64,000 bases of DNA, taken from assembly GCF_013204885.1 (NCBI RefSeq), contig NZ_JABMKX010000003.1:1-64000 (forward strand), read 5' to 3'. The notes beneath the pieces are model-generated. The model was not told where the DNA came from and ran no database searches. It saw nothing but the letters and a program-made list of their open reading frames with translations. Shown piece by piece: positions 1-8,821 of the stretch; the stretch's first letter is position 1; each line of letters begins with the position of its first letter. This DNA comes from Paenibacillus tritici (GTDB lineage: Bacteria; Bacillota; Bacilli; Paenibacillales; Paenibacillaceae). The position numbers and the translations under genes were made by a program.

Positions 1-1670
1 AGCGCAGCCGCCGCCAGGGGCTGCACCCCCGGCAACGCGCCGGGGGTGAGGGTGCGGCGCGGCGGCAGCAGCGCCGTAAGTTCGTCCGCGCGCGCAGCCG
101 CCGCGCGGTCCAGGGCGGCCAGCGCGGCGAGCGCGTGCGCCTGCCGCTGCAGGGCCGCCCGGCGGCGCGTAAGCTCCGCGCGCCGCTCCTCCACAAGAGG
201 CGGCAGCTCATCCAGCAGCGGCTCGCCGAAGGCCAGGACCGCCCGGCGGAACTGCGCCTTGATCTCTGCCGCAAGCGTGCGGCAGAAATTAAGCAGCGCC
301 TCGCCGGATGCACCGGTTCCCGGCTTCACCTGATCCGCCAGCCACTGCTGGCTCACCGCCGGGAACGCCTGCTTCAGCAGCGGCTCTGCCCCCTCCTGCC
401 ACAGCCCCAGGCCTTCGGCCCAGTCGCGTACAAGCTGGAGCGTATGCCATTCCAGCTGGGCAGTGATCTCCCGGATCTGCAGGCTGTGCCAGTGCAGCAG
501 CCGCGCGGCTTGCTCCTTCTCCCGCTTCGCAGCGGTGAAGAAGAGGCCGCGCCGGAAGCCCGGCTGGAGGCTCTCGATATAAGCTCCCGCCGCATCCCTC
601 AGGTCAGCCGGCATCAGATTGGTGTTCCCGAGCAGGGCGTCCAGCCTGCTGCGCAGATCAAGCCGCGCCTCTTCAGGCCGCTCCTCCAGCAATGCCTCGT
701 CCTGCATGGTCCCCCGAATCTCAGCTTCCACGGCTTCCGCCTGTGCACCGCCAGCCTCTTCCAGCAGTCCGGCCCGCTCCTCCTCCTGCTCCTCACGGTA
801 AGCCGTAAGTACGGCTGCCGCAGTATGGTGCATGGAACGGGATAGACTGTAGTCCAGCAATTCCCGCCGCTGCTCCAGCAGCCCGGAGATCACGGCCAGC
901 AGGTCCTTCCATTGATTCAGGGGATGCCCCTCCACTTTGAGCGAAGTAAACAGAAGACCGGCAGAATGAATGCCCCATTCAAGGAAAGCGCTTTCCACCT
1001 GCTGCCGGTACTCCTCCATGGAGATCTCTTGTTCCCTGTGCTTGTCGATCTGATTAATGATAAGATACAGCGGCTTGCCCCAGTCGCTAAGACTTTTGGC
1101 GAACGCCAGATTATTCTCCGACTGCACATGATTGTAGTCCATCACATAGAACACCGCATCCGCCAGATGCAGCGCCGAGCGGGTAGCCGCCTGATGGCCT
1201 TCATCCGTGGAATCCACGCCAGGCGTATCCATCAGCACACCGTGCTCCCCAAGCAGCGGGATTTCCTCCCAGACCTCTATCGCCGAATATTCAGTCCCTT
1301 GGCGGCAGTAATCCTGAAGACGCCCCGGCGTAGTCTTAATTACCTCGGCACTCCTTGCGGCACTCCCGTTATACGGGTGAAGCAGTACCTCCGGGGCTCC
1401 GCTGCGAATGGATACAATATTTGCGCTGGTCGGTACCGGTCCTGATGGCAGCACGGCTTTTCCGCAGAGCTTATTAATCATGCTCGACTTTCCCGCCGAG
1501 AAATGCCCGCAGAACGCCAGAGTCAGCTCACCCGCCTGCTCCTTAACCTTAAGATCTGCAACAATCTGTGCACTCTCTGCTTCTCCCCATGTGCTCAGCC
1601 GTTCTTCCAGCCGCATAAGCGCTGATGTACCGGATACTTGCTCTTCCACCCTACTCCGTTCTGCTCCCAC
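1..1670 (-). CDS. dynamin-like GTPase, N-terminal part (runs off window)
   Basis: Open frame of about 556 codons reaching the window edge, so the C-terminus is missing. The G1/P-loop is GHFSAGKSS near residue 50, followed by a switch region with PVPTSAN, a G3 motif DTPGVDSTDEG and a G4 motif NQID. A long helical, Glu/Arg/Ala-rich stretch follows, as expected for a dynamin stalk. Bacterial dynamin-like proteins of the DynA/YpbR type bind and remodel membranes; the full family members are over 1,000 residues with two GTPase halves. I chose a GTG start at 1670 because AAAGGTGG lies 7 nt upstream and no ATG precedes the P-loop in frame at a useful distance. The far end is very GC-rich. The class is confident; membrane repair or fusion as the role is inferred from the family. 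Confidence 0.85.
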   Translation of the reverse strand, partial: MGAERSRVEEQVSGTSALMRLEERLSTWGEAESAQIVADLKVKEQAGELTLAFCGHFSAGKSSMINKLCGKAVLPSGPVPTSANIVSIRSGAPEVLLHPYNGSAARSAEVIKTTPGRLQDYCRQGTEYSAIEVWEEIPLLGEHGVLMDTPGVDSTDEGHQAATRSALHLADAVFYVMDYNHVQSENNLAFAKSLSDWGKPLYLIINQIDKHREQEISMEEYRQQVESAFLEWGIHSAGLLFTSLKVEGHPLNQWKDLLAVISGLLEQRRELLDYSLSRSMHHTAAAVLTAYREEQEEERAGLLEEAGGAQAEAVEAEIRGTMQDEALLEERPEEARLDLRSRLDALLGNTNLMPADLRDAAGAYIESLQPGFRRGLFFTAAKREKEQAARLLHWHSLQIREITAQLEWHTLQLVRDWAEGLGLWQEGAEPLLKQAFPAVSQQWLADQVKPGTGASGEALLNFCRTLAAEIKAQFRRAVLAFGEPLLDELPPLVEERRAELTRRRAALQRQAHALAALAALDRAAAARADELTALLPPRRTLTPGALPGVQPLAAAA

Positions 1671-1930
1671 GACAAGCCCACCTTTGCTGCAATCTATAAC
1701 TTGTGATTTAGGTTATATTGAATTCAGTAACTTTCTCCATAATTATTACATTTGTATGACTTACTTCACTGCAAGAATAGAACAATTCCATTTTATCATC
1801 AGATCGTCACAAATCAAATATACACGTTTACAAAATCAGCTATAATCCTTCACGAAAAACTAGACTTCGCAAAATACCCTTCCCAGAACAATATCACCTT
1901 TGAGGGAAAGAGAACGTTTCCTTTTCGACA

Positions 1931-2117
1931 AACAAGTGGAAAATTGTAGCTTGAATCATCAACTTTTGATAGTTACAGCTAAGCAAGTGGAAAAACAGCA
2001 TCTGCTCCCAGTGATTATGCCATTCTAACGCAAATTTTGATTATTTAAGTGTTGTTTTTCCAACTACCTCCCCACCCTCGTCCATTTCTTCAATAGCAAG
2101 TGTTGTAATTCCAACTA
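1931..2117. repeat. four copies of a ~18-bp element, two in each orientation
   Basis: Copies start near 1931 (AACAAGTGGAAAATTGTAG) and 1982 (AGCAAGTGGAAAAACAGCA). On the opposite strand they lie at about 2047-2066 and 2098-2117 (read on the minus strand, AGTTGGAAAAACAACACT and AGTTGGAATTACAACACTT). The core is roughly AGTKGGAAAAACARCA. No function can be read from it. Confidence 0.55.
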
Positions 2118-2180
2118 TTTCACGCTATATAAGACGCACTTAAGATTTGAACTTGAAGCTTCACCGTCACTGCGGTGAAC

Positions 2181-2287
2181 ATTTGGACTTCCGGCCGCTG
2201 TTGTCACCAGATTTCTTGATTTGAACCGCTCTTCGCTGATGAAATCCGGTGACAAAGGCGGTCGCTACCGCTCCTACAGTTCCAAAT
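2181..2287. repeat. 107-bp imperfect palindrome (REP/MITE-like or structured RNA)
   Basis: The outer ends ATTTGGA (2181-2187) and TCCAAAT (2281-2287) are complementary. An inner stem TTGTCACCAGATTT (2201-2214) pairs with AAATCCGGTGACAA (2242-2255) with one G-T type difference. GCGGCC-like blocks lie between the two stems. The arrangement resembles a repetitive extragenic palindrome or small non-autonomous element; a transcribed structure is also possible. Confidence 0.6.
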
Positions 2288-2359
2288 TTCCCCTCCGTTT
2301 CTTTTGCTTTTTGTTATTTTCTTTAGTGCTTCTTATATAGCTCCCCCAAATTTACGCAA

Positions 2360-2413
2360 AAAAAGAGAGGCTGTCCCTGGCAGCCACTTCCTGGCTACCG
2401 GACAACCTCTCTA
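2360..2413 (-). terminator. intrinsic terminator of the 88-aa gene
   Basis: A 13-bp stem (AGAGAGG-TGTCC arms at 2364-2376 and 2400-2412) is followed on the minus strand by a run of seven T. It lies just beyond the stop at 2431. Confidence 0.8.
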
Positions 2414-2430
2414 TCGTAAATAAAATTAAA

Positions 2431-2697
2431 TTAAGCTGTTTCCAGGACTGGAAGCAGAATTTCGAAAACTTTGCCGTGCTGGAGAATAGTCAAACCGCGG
2501 GCTTTGTCCTTCATTACGACAACCTCTGGTTTCACAGACATACGTTCCAGGTAGAATTCAGGCACATCGCCGGAATGGCTGATGGTGATGCCTTCCACTT
2601 CCTGCTCTTCATTCTCTTCCATCGGGCTGTCCACTACACGGTCAAAAATATCGGAAAAAGCTTCAAAATTATCGGTGTATACAGAAATGCATTTCAT
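2431..2697 (-). CDS. conserved-looking small protein of unknown function, downstream of nth
   Basis: 88 residues, no signal peptide or membrane segment. The sequence has an acidic patch (PMEENEEQEVEG) and a C-terminal hydrophobic strand (KVFEILLPVLETA). It begins 2 bp after the nth stop and is followed by a strong terminator, so it is very likely co-transcribed with nth. I do not recognise a characterised family and assign no function. Confidence 0.7.
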   Translation of the reverse strand: MKCISVYTDNFEAFSDIFDRVVDSPMEENEEQEVEGITISHSGDVPEFYLERMSVKPEVVVMKDKARGLTILQHGKVFEILLPVLETA

Positions 2698-2699
2698 CT

Positions 2700-3407
2700 C
2701 TATCCCATCCTCTTCTTCTCTAATTCTTTGTTAGGTTTCGTATGAACCTTATCTTTCCTGATTACAGCTGTTTTCATACGTTTTTTGCCCTCCCGGCATA
2801 CATCCAGCAGCGGGCAGATCTGACATTGCGGATTCTGGGCCTTACAGTGATATCGTCCGAAAAAGATCAGCCGGTGGTGGGTCAGCGTCCATTCCTCACG
2901 CGGCACCGCCTTCATCAGCTTCTTCTCCACTTCCAGCACCGAATCTTTCCAGCCCGCGAGTGCGAGCCGTTTGGCTACCCGTTCCACATGAGTATCCACG
3001 GCAATAGCCGGAACGCCAAAAGCATTGGACACGACCACATTCGCAGTCTTGCGTCCGACCCCCGGCAAGGTTACCAGCAAATCATGAGCCTGGGGCACTT
3101 CTCCCCCATACTGCTCAATCAGAATAGAGCAGAGGTTCTGAATATGCTTGGCCTTGTTGCGGAATAATCCAATGCGCCGGATATCTTGCTCCAGCTCTTC
3201 AAGCGGCACGGAAATATAGTCGATTGGAGCCTTGTACTTCTGAAACAGGTCCTCGGTCACCTTGTTCACCGTTGCGTCCGTACATTGGGCTGAGAGCAGC
3301 ACCGCAATGGTAAGCTCAAAAGCGTTGCTGTGATTCAGCTCGCAATGCGCATCAGGAAACATGCCTCCGATGGTATCCAGGATGTGGCGGACCTCTGCAG
3401 CTTTCAT
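2700..3407 (-). CDS. nth: endonuclease III, DNA glycosylase/AP lyase
   Basis: 235 residues, typical length or slightly longer. The helix-hairpin-helix LPGVGRKTANVV carries the catalytic Lys, and VDTHVERVAKRL carries the catalytic Asp about 18 residues later. The C-terminal C-x6-C-x2-C-x5-C cluster (CKAQNPQCQICPLLDVC) is the 4Fe-4S loop. The family removes oxidised pyrimidines and cleaves the abasic site in base excision repair. In B. subtilis nth follows dnaD; here dnaD lies 16 kb away, so that link is broken. A lysine-rich tail follows the Fe-S loop. Confidence 0.95.
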   Translation of the reverse strand: MKAAEVRHILDTIGGMFPDAHCELNHSNAFELTIAVLLSAQCTDATVNKVTEDLFQKYKAPIDYISVPLEELEQDIRRIGLFRNKAKHIQNLCSILIEQYGGEVPQAHDLLVTLPGVGRKTANVVVSNAFGVPAIAVDTHVERVAKRLALAGWKDSVLEVEKKLMKAVPREEWTLTHHRLIFFGRYHCKAQNPQCQICPLLDVCREGKKRMKTAVIRKDKVHTKPNKELEKKRMG

Positions 3408-3548
3408 AGCGTCCCCTCCACAGAGTATATGCCCGCAAGTTGTCCCTCGCAGTCATACGGTCTCAAGTCTGAAGAAATATAAGCAAAGATACATTATATC
3501 GTATACTTTCATAGCGTTCAAGCGAACACCGTGCTGCCCTTATATTTC

Positions 3549-3594
3549 AAAAAAAACGCCTTGATCCAGGGCAGAACCAGGGATCAAGACGGTG
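3549..3594 (-). terminator. intrinsic terminator of the SLH protein gene
   Basis: Stem arms CTTGATCC (about 3559-3567) and GGATCAAG (3581-3588) with flanking pairs, followed on the minus strand by eight T. It lies directly after the stop at 3621. Confidence 0.8.
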
Positions 3595-3620
3595 TTTCAC
3601 ACGGAAAATCACCAAAACGA

Positions 3621-6377
3621 TTATTGTTTCACAATTTCTACAACCTTGTCGTTGTTGAAATACATTATAATATTATCATTTTCTTTGAGAGATTGCACGG
3701 GTAAAGTCGTGTCACCTTGATGAATATATACATTCGGAGCCAGCACGAACTTATAATTATCATTCAGTGTGGCGCGTTTGGTCAGCACTTCATTCGTTGC
3801 GCTCTCATAACGGGCGAAGGTCCGGTTAAGCTGGCTGAACACAGAAATGATCATTACACCGCCCGCATCCTTACGTACCCATACCCGGTCCGAGGTGCTG
3901 ATACCGCTAAGAGCGGTCGAAGCTACGCCGTCACGCATTATTCTTACTCCAGCGCTAGCATTGAAAGACTGGGAGGCTCCGGCATAATCCTTCACGCTGA
4001 ACGTACCCGCCGCCGCATCCACTGCCGAGACTTGTCCGGCAACCTGCTTAACCGACTGCAGGGAGACCGGTGTGGACCCGTCAAAGGCGATGTTCACGAA
4101 ATCTCCGGCCCTCAGCTCACTGAGTGCAATCTTCTGTCCTGCTTCATTGATAAGCGGGACAGATAACAGATTCAGCTCGCTGCTGGTGCTGCCGCCCTCT
4201 AATTTCACAGTCATCTTGTTCGTGTTGGCATTCACAGTCGCTATCTCAAGCTGAGTACTCCCGGTCACCCTTAGAATCGAGATCATATCCTGATTGTTCG
4301 AGAGAACTGCCGTTACCGGCACATTCAAAGGTACGTCCGTGATGGCTGCCCCGCTTTTGCCGAACATATCAATGGAGGACGGATACGACATCGTCAGCAA
4401 TTGTCCGTTGCCCACCTTCAGCACAACCGTTCTGGACGTAGTATTAATGGCCGTCAAGGTTCCCGTGTATTTGGTAGTCAATTCAACAGACATCGCACGT
4501 TCATTAATGGAGGTCACATCTATCTTGCGGTTCTCCGTCAGTCTTGCTCCCATGGTGGTCAGCGAAGTCGTAATCAATCCGCCGTAAGCCATTTTTGTTT
4601 TCTCATCTAATTTGACCACATGGGCCTTACCATTATTATCTGTGAAGGTCAGGTACTGGGTCTTAGAATTGTAATCCACGACAGTAGCTGCGGTGTATTG
4701 TTCAATCTGACGGCTAAGCACTTCAATCTTCGTCACCTGATCACTGCTGTTCAGGGTAAGCTGCACGTTGTCTCCGCCTGTTTTGTCCGCAATCAGATCA
4801 GTCATTACCGGGCTGGTGACATTTGGAATAACAATGGCCGGAGTGGCTGCGAGCAGGTTAACCTCACGGCTGCCATCACTCTTCTGGTAGACGATCGTGG
4901 AATCCGTCAGCTCATAGATGAAGCCCTTCACTATGCGTTCTACTCCAGAGGTGACTTCTACAGAACGGATCACATTATCCTTAATGGTATACGAGACTGC
5001 AGCTCCGGTCTTCAATTCTGCCGGCTGGATGATCGTACTCTGGGAGCTGAACAATGTCGTTCCGTCTTCCCATTTGAAGCTTTCCACTGTGCCGTCCGCA
5101 TTCTTGAAGGTAATGCTCTTGGCCGCAGCATCCACGCTTTGAACCGTGCCCTTAGCCGTCTTATTGACGATACCGGAAGTGACCTGCACCTTCACAACCT
5201 TGCGGGACCCGCTGAAGGTTTCGCGGAGCAGCGTAATTTTGCTGCCTGCGGTAATGGAAGAAGGCTGAATGACCGCCCCGTTCACATCCAGGAAGGCAGT
5301 TGCAGCATCATAGCCATACTGATCGTATCCGTTAGCTGAATCGACCCAGATTATACCCGGTGTAAGCTTGGTAAATACGCCTTCCGCCTGTTCAACCTGA
5401 AGGGCCGGATCAGTCAGCTCCACATAAGAGGCGTTATAGGTTGCTCCAATCACAGTGACCTTCGTGTAGGGCTGAATTTCATTCAGAGAGATCCGGTTCT
5501 CGGAGCTGCTTGTGAAATAAGCGGTATTCGCATTCAAAGTAAACTCCAGAGCGCCGCCATTACTGTACAGTGACAGCTTGCCATCCTTCAATGAACTGAT
5601 TGTTCCTTTGAAGGTATTGTCATAATCCAGCGTATTATGTGCTTCAGCACGGCTGAAGAAGGTAGCGAGCTGTGCGCGGGTAACTGCGCCTTGCGGGTCG
5701 AAGCGGTTACCCGTAAGCCCGTTCGCCAGTCCCAGCTCCACGGCTGTGTTAATGTAGCCGCGCTTATTCGCAGAGACCTTGGCATCATCGGCGAACCCCG
5801 TCGGCTTACCGGCTGCCGCCGATGCTGAAGCGCCCTTACCCAGAGCCCGGATCAGCAATTCCGCAACCCATTCACGGCTGGCCTTGCGTTCTCCCCACGA
5901 GTTCTTGAGATTATCCGCTGCCATTTCGGTGGTCTTATCCAGAAGTCCCTGCTGGAAGGCCAGGATCACATACGGCTTATAATAATTCGTAACAAGAAAG
6001 TCATTCGGAAGGGCAACATCTGCGCTTGTATTCACATTGCCCTGCAGCTTCATGAAGCGCAGTGCCATCAGCACAGCCTCCTGCTGGGTAACGGAATCCC
6101 CCGGACGGAATAAACCGTTATTGCCGACAACAATCCCCTGGGTCGCCAGCTTATAGATATGTTTCTCGGCCCAGAAGCCTGTCTTGACATCACTGAAGAT
6201 TCCACCAGCCTGTACAGCAGTCTGCGGGGCTGCCGCACCTACTGTTGCCCCGGTTGAAGAGTTATCGGCAAAAGCAGTCCCTGCTCCGCCAAGCACCATC
6301 GCACCGGCCAGCACGGCAGATACCGCTTTAACAGAATAAGATTGCACCGTACGTTTTATTCTTTTTGGACCGGACAA
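3621..6377 (-). CDS. SLH-domain surface protein with signal peptide
   Basis: About 918 residues. A basic N-terminus, a hydrophobic core (AVSAVLAGAMVLGG) and AFADN form a Sec signal peptide. Three S-layer homology domains follow in roughly residues 60-250 (IFSDVKTGFWAEKHI, a central divergent copy, and GFADDAKVSANKRGYINTAVELG...VTRAQLATFF). The remaining ~650 residues are Thr/Ser/Val-rich repeated beta-type modules. SLH domains anchor proteins to pyruvylated wall polysaccharide, so this is a wall-bound or S-layer-associated protein. Start choice: TTG at 6377 has GAGAGGGG 9 nt upstream; the in-frame ATG at 6404 has no ribosome site. It has its own terminator. The ligand or function of the large C-terminal region is unknown. 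Confidence 0.85.
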   Translation of the reverse strand: MSGPKRIKRTVQSYSVKAVSAVLAGAMVLGGAGTAFADNSSTGATVGAAAPQTAVQAGGIFSDVKTGFWAEKHIYKLATQGIVVGNNGLFRPGDSVTQQEAVLMALRFMKLQGNVNTSADVALPNDFLVTNYYKPYVILAFQQGLLDKTTEMAADNLKNSWGERKASREWVAELLIRALGKGASASAAAGKPTGFADDAKVSANKRGYINTAVELGLANGLTGNRFDPQGAVTRAQLATFFSRAEAHNTLDYDNTFKGTISSLKDGKLSLYSNGGALEFTLNANTAYFTSSSENRISLNEIQPYTKVTVIGATYNASYVELTDPALQVEQAEGVFTKLTPGIIWVDSANGYDQYGYDAATAFLDVNGAVIQPSSITAGSKITLLRETFSGSRKVVKVQVTSGIVNKTAKGTVQSVDAAAKSITFKNADGTVESFKWEDGTTLFSSQSTIIQPAELKTGAAVSYTIKDNVIRSVEVTSGVERIVKGFIYELTDSTIVYQKSDGSREVNLLAATPAIVIPNVTSPVMTDLIADKTGGDNVQLTLNSSDQVTKIEVLSRQIEQYTAATVVDYNSKTQYLTFTDNNGKAHVVKLDEKTKMAYGGLITTSLTTMGARLTENRKIDVTSINERAMSVELTTKYTGTLTAINTTSRTVVLKVGNGQLLTMSYPSSIDMFGKSGAAITDVPLNVPVTAVLSNNQDMISILRVTGSTQLEIATVNANTNKMTVKLEGGSTSSELNLLSVPLINEAGQKIALSELRAGDFVNIAFDGSTPVSLQSVKQVAGQVSAVDAAAGTFSVKDYAGASQSFNASAGVRIMRDGVASTALSGISTSDRVWVRKDAGGVMIISVFSQLNRTFARYESATNEVLTKRATLNDNYKFVLAPNVYIHQGDTTLPVQSLKENDNIIMYFNNDKVVEIVKQ

Positions 6378-6460
6378 TTCGATATTCCCCTCTCTATGGC
6401 TCATCTGAATTTTCTACGTTGGTACTTTCGTCAGCCATCCGGCTTATTCCTGCCTAATGC

Positions 6461-7117
6461 CTACAATCCGTTGTTCTCACGGGTGATGGGATGCACGAGA
6501 TCCACATGCCCCATAAGACTCTCCACTTGCTCTCCGTCTACCAGTACATCGATATTCTTGACCTCATCGAACTGGAAGAAGGTCTGGGACAATGCGCTGA
6601 TGGCCAGGGCTTCGCCGCCTGCACCAAGCTGTGCCTCATCCGGTTTATGGATATCCAGCACAATCTGTCCATTCGAGAACTCCAGCGATTTCAGTTCAAT
6701 CTTGTTCCATAGCGGAATTTGCTTGGCATCGCTGCTGTTTTGCAGCGTTTTGAAGGCTTCTGTATATTTGTCCTTGGCATCCTTAAAGGTTATAGAGACC
6801 TCCGCCGTAACTAATTCGTTCTGTTCCTGGTCCGTATAATAAGCCTTAATCTGCAGGCTCTGCTTCTCAGGAGCAGCCGGCTTATCGGTAGCTGCCGGAG
6901 TCACCGTTGCTGTAGGCTCTGGCTCTGGTGTACTTGTAGCCTCCGGTGTAGCCGTGGGGCTCTCATTCACGGCATTGTTTCCTCCAGCACCGCTGGATAC
7001 CGAGGTTGATTCCGGAGCGGATGTGGCCGCCGGTGCAGCCGTAGGTTTATCGCCGCAGCCCGAAATTACCAGGAGCAGTATTGCTGCCATTCCTGCATAT
7101 GTCAATTTCTTGTTCAT
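6461..7117 (-). CDS. GerMN-domain lipoprotein
   Basis: 218 residues from the ATG at 7117, which has GGAGGGGG about 9 nt upstream. The N-terminus MNKKLTYAGMAAILLLVISGC is a lipoprotein signal with the lipobox cysteine at residue 21. A Pro/Thr/Ala-rich linker to about residue 90 leads to a GerMN domain (LQIKAYYTDQEQNELV... to LVHPITREN). GerM in B. subtilis is a spore-coat/septal peptidoglycan-associated lipoprotein. This gene lies 108 bp after a cell-wall amidase on the same strand, and may be read from the amidase's promoter. A role in envelope or spore peptidoglycan assembly is inferred. Confidence 0.82.
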   Translation of the reverse strand: MNKKLTYAGMAAILLLVISGCGDKPTAAPAATSAPESTSVSSGAGGNNAVNESPTATPEATSTPEPEPTATVTPAATDKPAAPEKQSLQIKAYYTDQEQNELVTAEVSITFKDAKDKYTEAFKTLQNSSDAKQIPLWNKIELKSLEFSNGQIVLDIHKPDEAQLGAGGEALAISALSQTFFQFDEVKNIDVLVDGEQVESLMGHVDLVHPITRENNGL

Positions 7118-7225
7118 TTCGATGAACCCCCTCCAGATAAATACGGGCAGGCCGGGGCCGCAAAGTCCCTTTGACCTCAAAATAGGGTCCAAATCCGACT
7201 CTGCAGCCCCTGCTGCCGCCCGCTG

Positions 7226-8668
7226 TTATTGAATTCCGAGATACTCTTTAATTCCACTTACCATTGATGCGGCAACGCTGTTCTGCAATGCTTCGGTGAA
7301 CAGCAGCGCCTCATCTTTTCTGTTGCTGAGATAACCGACTTCAAGCAGTACCGCAGGCATCTTCGTCTCGCGAATGACATGGAAGTTGCCGTAACGCACA
7401 CCCCGGTTACTAAGTCCGGTAGCCTCTACAAGATACTTGTGCATCACATTCGCCAGAGCCTTGCTTGCCTCCCGCTGATAATAGGTCTCCGTTCCGCTCG
7501 CAGCAGATGACCCGCTGCTGTTGGCGTGGACGGATATGAACAAATCCGCTTTGAGGTTGTTCGCCATTGCCGCCCTGTCCTTCAGTTCAAGGAAAGTATC
7601 GTCACTGCGCGTCAACACCACATCAATTTTGTTCTCCTGCTTCAGCAGCTCAGCCGCTTTCAGAATGACGGCCAGATTAAAGTTCTTCTCATATTTGCCG
7701 GTAACGCCTACAGCCCCTGAGTCCTTGGCGCCATGTCCTGCATCGAGCACTACCAGCTTCCGCCCGCTGTTGCCAGGCTGAGTGGAGGTATCGACTGTAC
7801 TCTGTGCATTTAAATCGACAACAATCAGTTTGGAACTGTCCCCGGATATATCCACGCTATAATTTTTGGCGGTATTCAGATCAATTACAAAACGGACAGT
7901 ATACGGATCGGTGCTATACAGCGAATAGCGGATACCTGAAACATCCGGATAATCCGTAATTTCAAGCTTGCCGTTCAGGTTAGGATCAAGCGCTTGTCCT
8001 GAACCGAACACATCAGAGAACGTGGCATTCGGCAGATCGATCACAATCCGGTCCGGCCCGCTCATTTTGCTGACGCTAGGCTGGACGTTGCCCTCCAGGG
8101 CAATGGACAGCCTGTTCTCATTGAAGCTTATGCCGTTAATCATGCTGAGGTTGCTTGCCGGTTCACCCGGCGGCACTACAACACCCCCGCCGCCTCCGTT
8201 ACCTTCTCCTGTGTCAATGTTAGGATCAGGAACTTGCGGGGTAATAAGCTCTACAATCTTCTTCGTGTTATCCCATTTGACTGTAAGTCCGAACTGCTCC
8301 CCGATAAACCTGATCGGTACGAGAGTCGTATTGTTCCGCAGGAGAGGTGCCGTGTTCAGGATCACCGTCTTCCCGTCAACGGAGGCAGCCGTCTGATTTA
8401 CAATCAGCTGCATGGTCTTTCCTTGCTGTTCAATCGTAACGGTCTTGCTTGTCTGATTCCAGTCCACCTTGTATCCAAGGTTCTCAGCAATCATTCTTAG
8501 CGGCACCATGATGGAGTTATTTACATTTTCCACCGGAACACCTTGTCCTGCAGTCAGTTCCTGGCCATCCAGGAGGATCTTGTTCTGGCCGGCAGCGGCT
8601 TGTCCATGCCCCGGCAGCACCACAACAAAGAGCAGCATCAGCAACAGCATCAAAGCAAATTTCTTCAT
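7226..8668 (-). CDS. N-acetylmuramoyl-L-alanine amidase (stalk-AMIN-Amidase_3)
   Basis: 480 residues. A signal peptide is followed by a copper-amine-oxidase-N-type stalk domain (about 30-140, VPLRMIAENLGYKVDW and VPIRFIGEQFGL), a Gly/Pro linker, an AMIN domain (about 180-295) and a zinc amidase_3 domain (about 305-478). Zinc and catalytic residues are visible: LDAGHGAKDSGA, YEKNFNLAV, ISVHANSSG and LLEVGYLSNRKDE. The family cleaves the MurNAc-L-Ala bond in peptidoglycan; AMIN and stalk domains target the wall. A close paralogue lies directly upstream at 8822-10396. Its own ECF-type promoter sits at 8752-8776. Confidence 0.93.
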   Translation of the reverse strand: MKKFALMLLLMLLFVVVLPGHGQAAAGQNKILLDGQELTAGQGVPVENVNNSIMVPLRMIAENLGYKVDWNQTSKTVTIEQQGKTMQLIVNQTAASVDGKTVILNTAPLLRNNTTLVPIRFIGEQFGLTVKWDNTKKIVELITPQVPDPNIDTGEGNGGGGGVVVPPGEPASNLSMINGISFNENRLSIALEGNVQPSVSKMSGPDRIVIDLPNATFSDVFGSGQALDPNLNGKLEITDYPDVSGIRYSLYSTDPYTVRFVIDLNTAKNYSVDISGDSSKLIVVDLNAQSTVDTSTQPGNSGRKLVVLDAGHGAKDSGAVGVTGKYEKNFNLAVILKAAELLKQENKIDVVLTRSDDTFLELKDRAAMANNLKADLFISVHANSSGSSAASGTETYYQREASKALANVMHKYLVEATGLSNRGVRYGNFHVIRETKMPAVLLEVGYLSNRKDEALLFTEALQNSVAASMVSGIKEYLGIQ

Positions 8669-8751
8669 TCTTCACCTCTAAGACTCTAGTATTCCGCCCC
8701 CACTCGAGCGTTCTTGATGGCATGCCAACTGACAACCTTCGACATAGTTAA

Positions 8752-8776
8752 GACGCCCTTAGACCTTAAAAGTTGC
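8752..8776 (-). promoter_or_regulatory. candidate ECF-sigma promoter of amidase gene
   Basis: On the minus strand GCAACTTTT (8776-8768) is followed after exactly 12 bp by CGTCTTAAC (from 8755). The same motif and spacing precede the paralogous amidase, and a related one precedes the ECF sigma gene at 51445. The start codon is about 85 bp downstream. Confidence 0.65.
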
Positions 8777-8821
8777 GAATAAATACCATACAAAGTGGAA
8801 ATGTCTGTGTATTCCCTGTGT

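Larger units (their letters stand above)
1671..2359. other. non-coding spacer with repeats
   Basis: No convincing gene. It holds the upstream region of the dynamin-like gene, AT-rich DNA with four copies of a short element (1931-2117) and a long imperfect palindrome (2181-2287), both described separately. Short open frames here lack ribosome sites. Confidence 0.6.

Noticed and set aside
5588..5788. Small minus-strand frame within the SLH gene
   Set aside because: Out-of-frame shadow of the SLH coding region.
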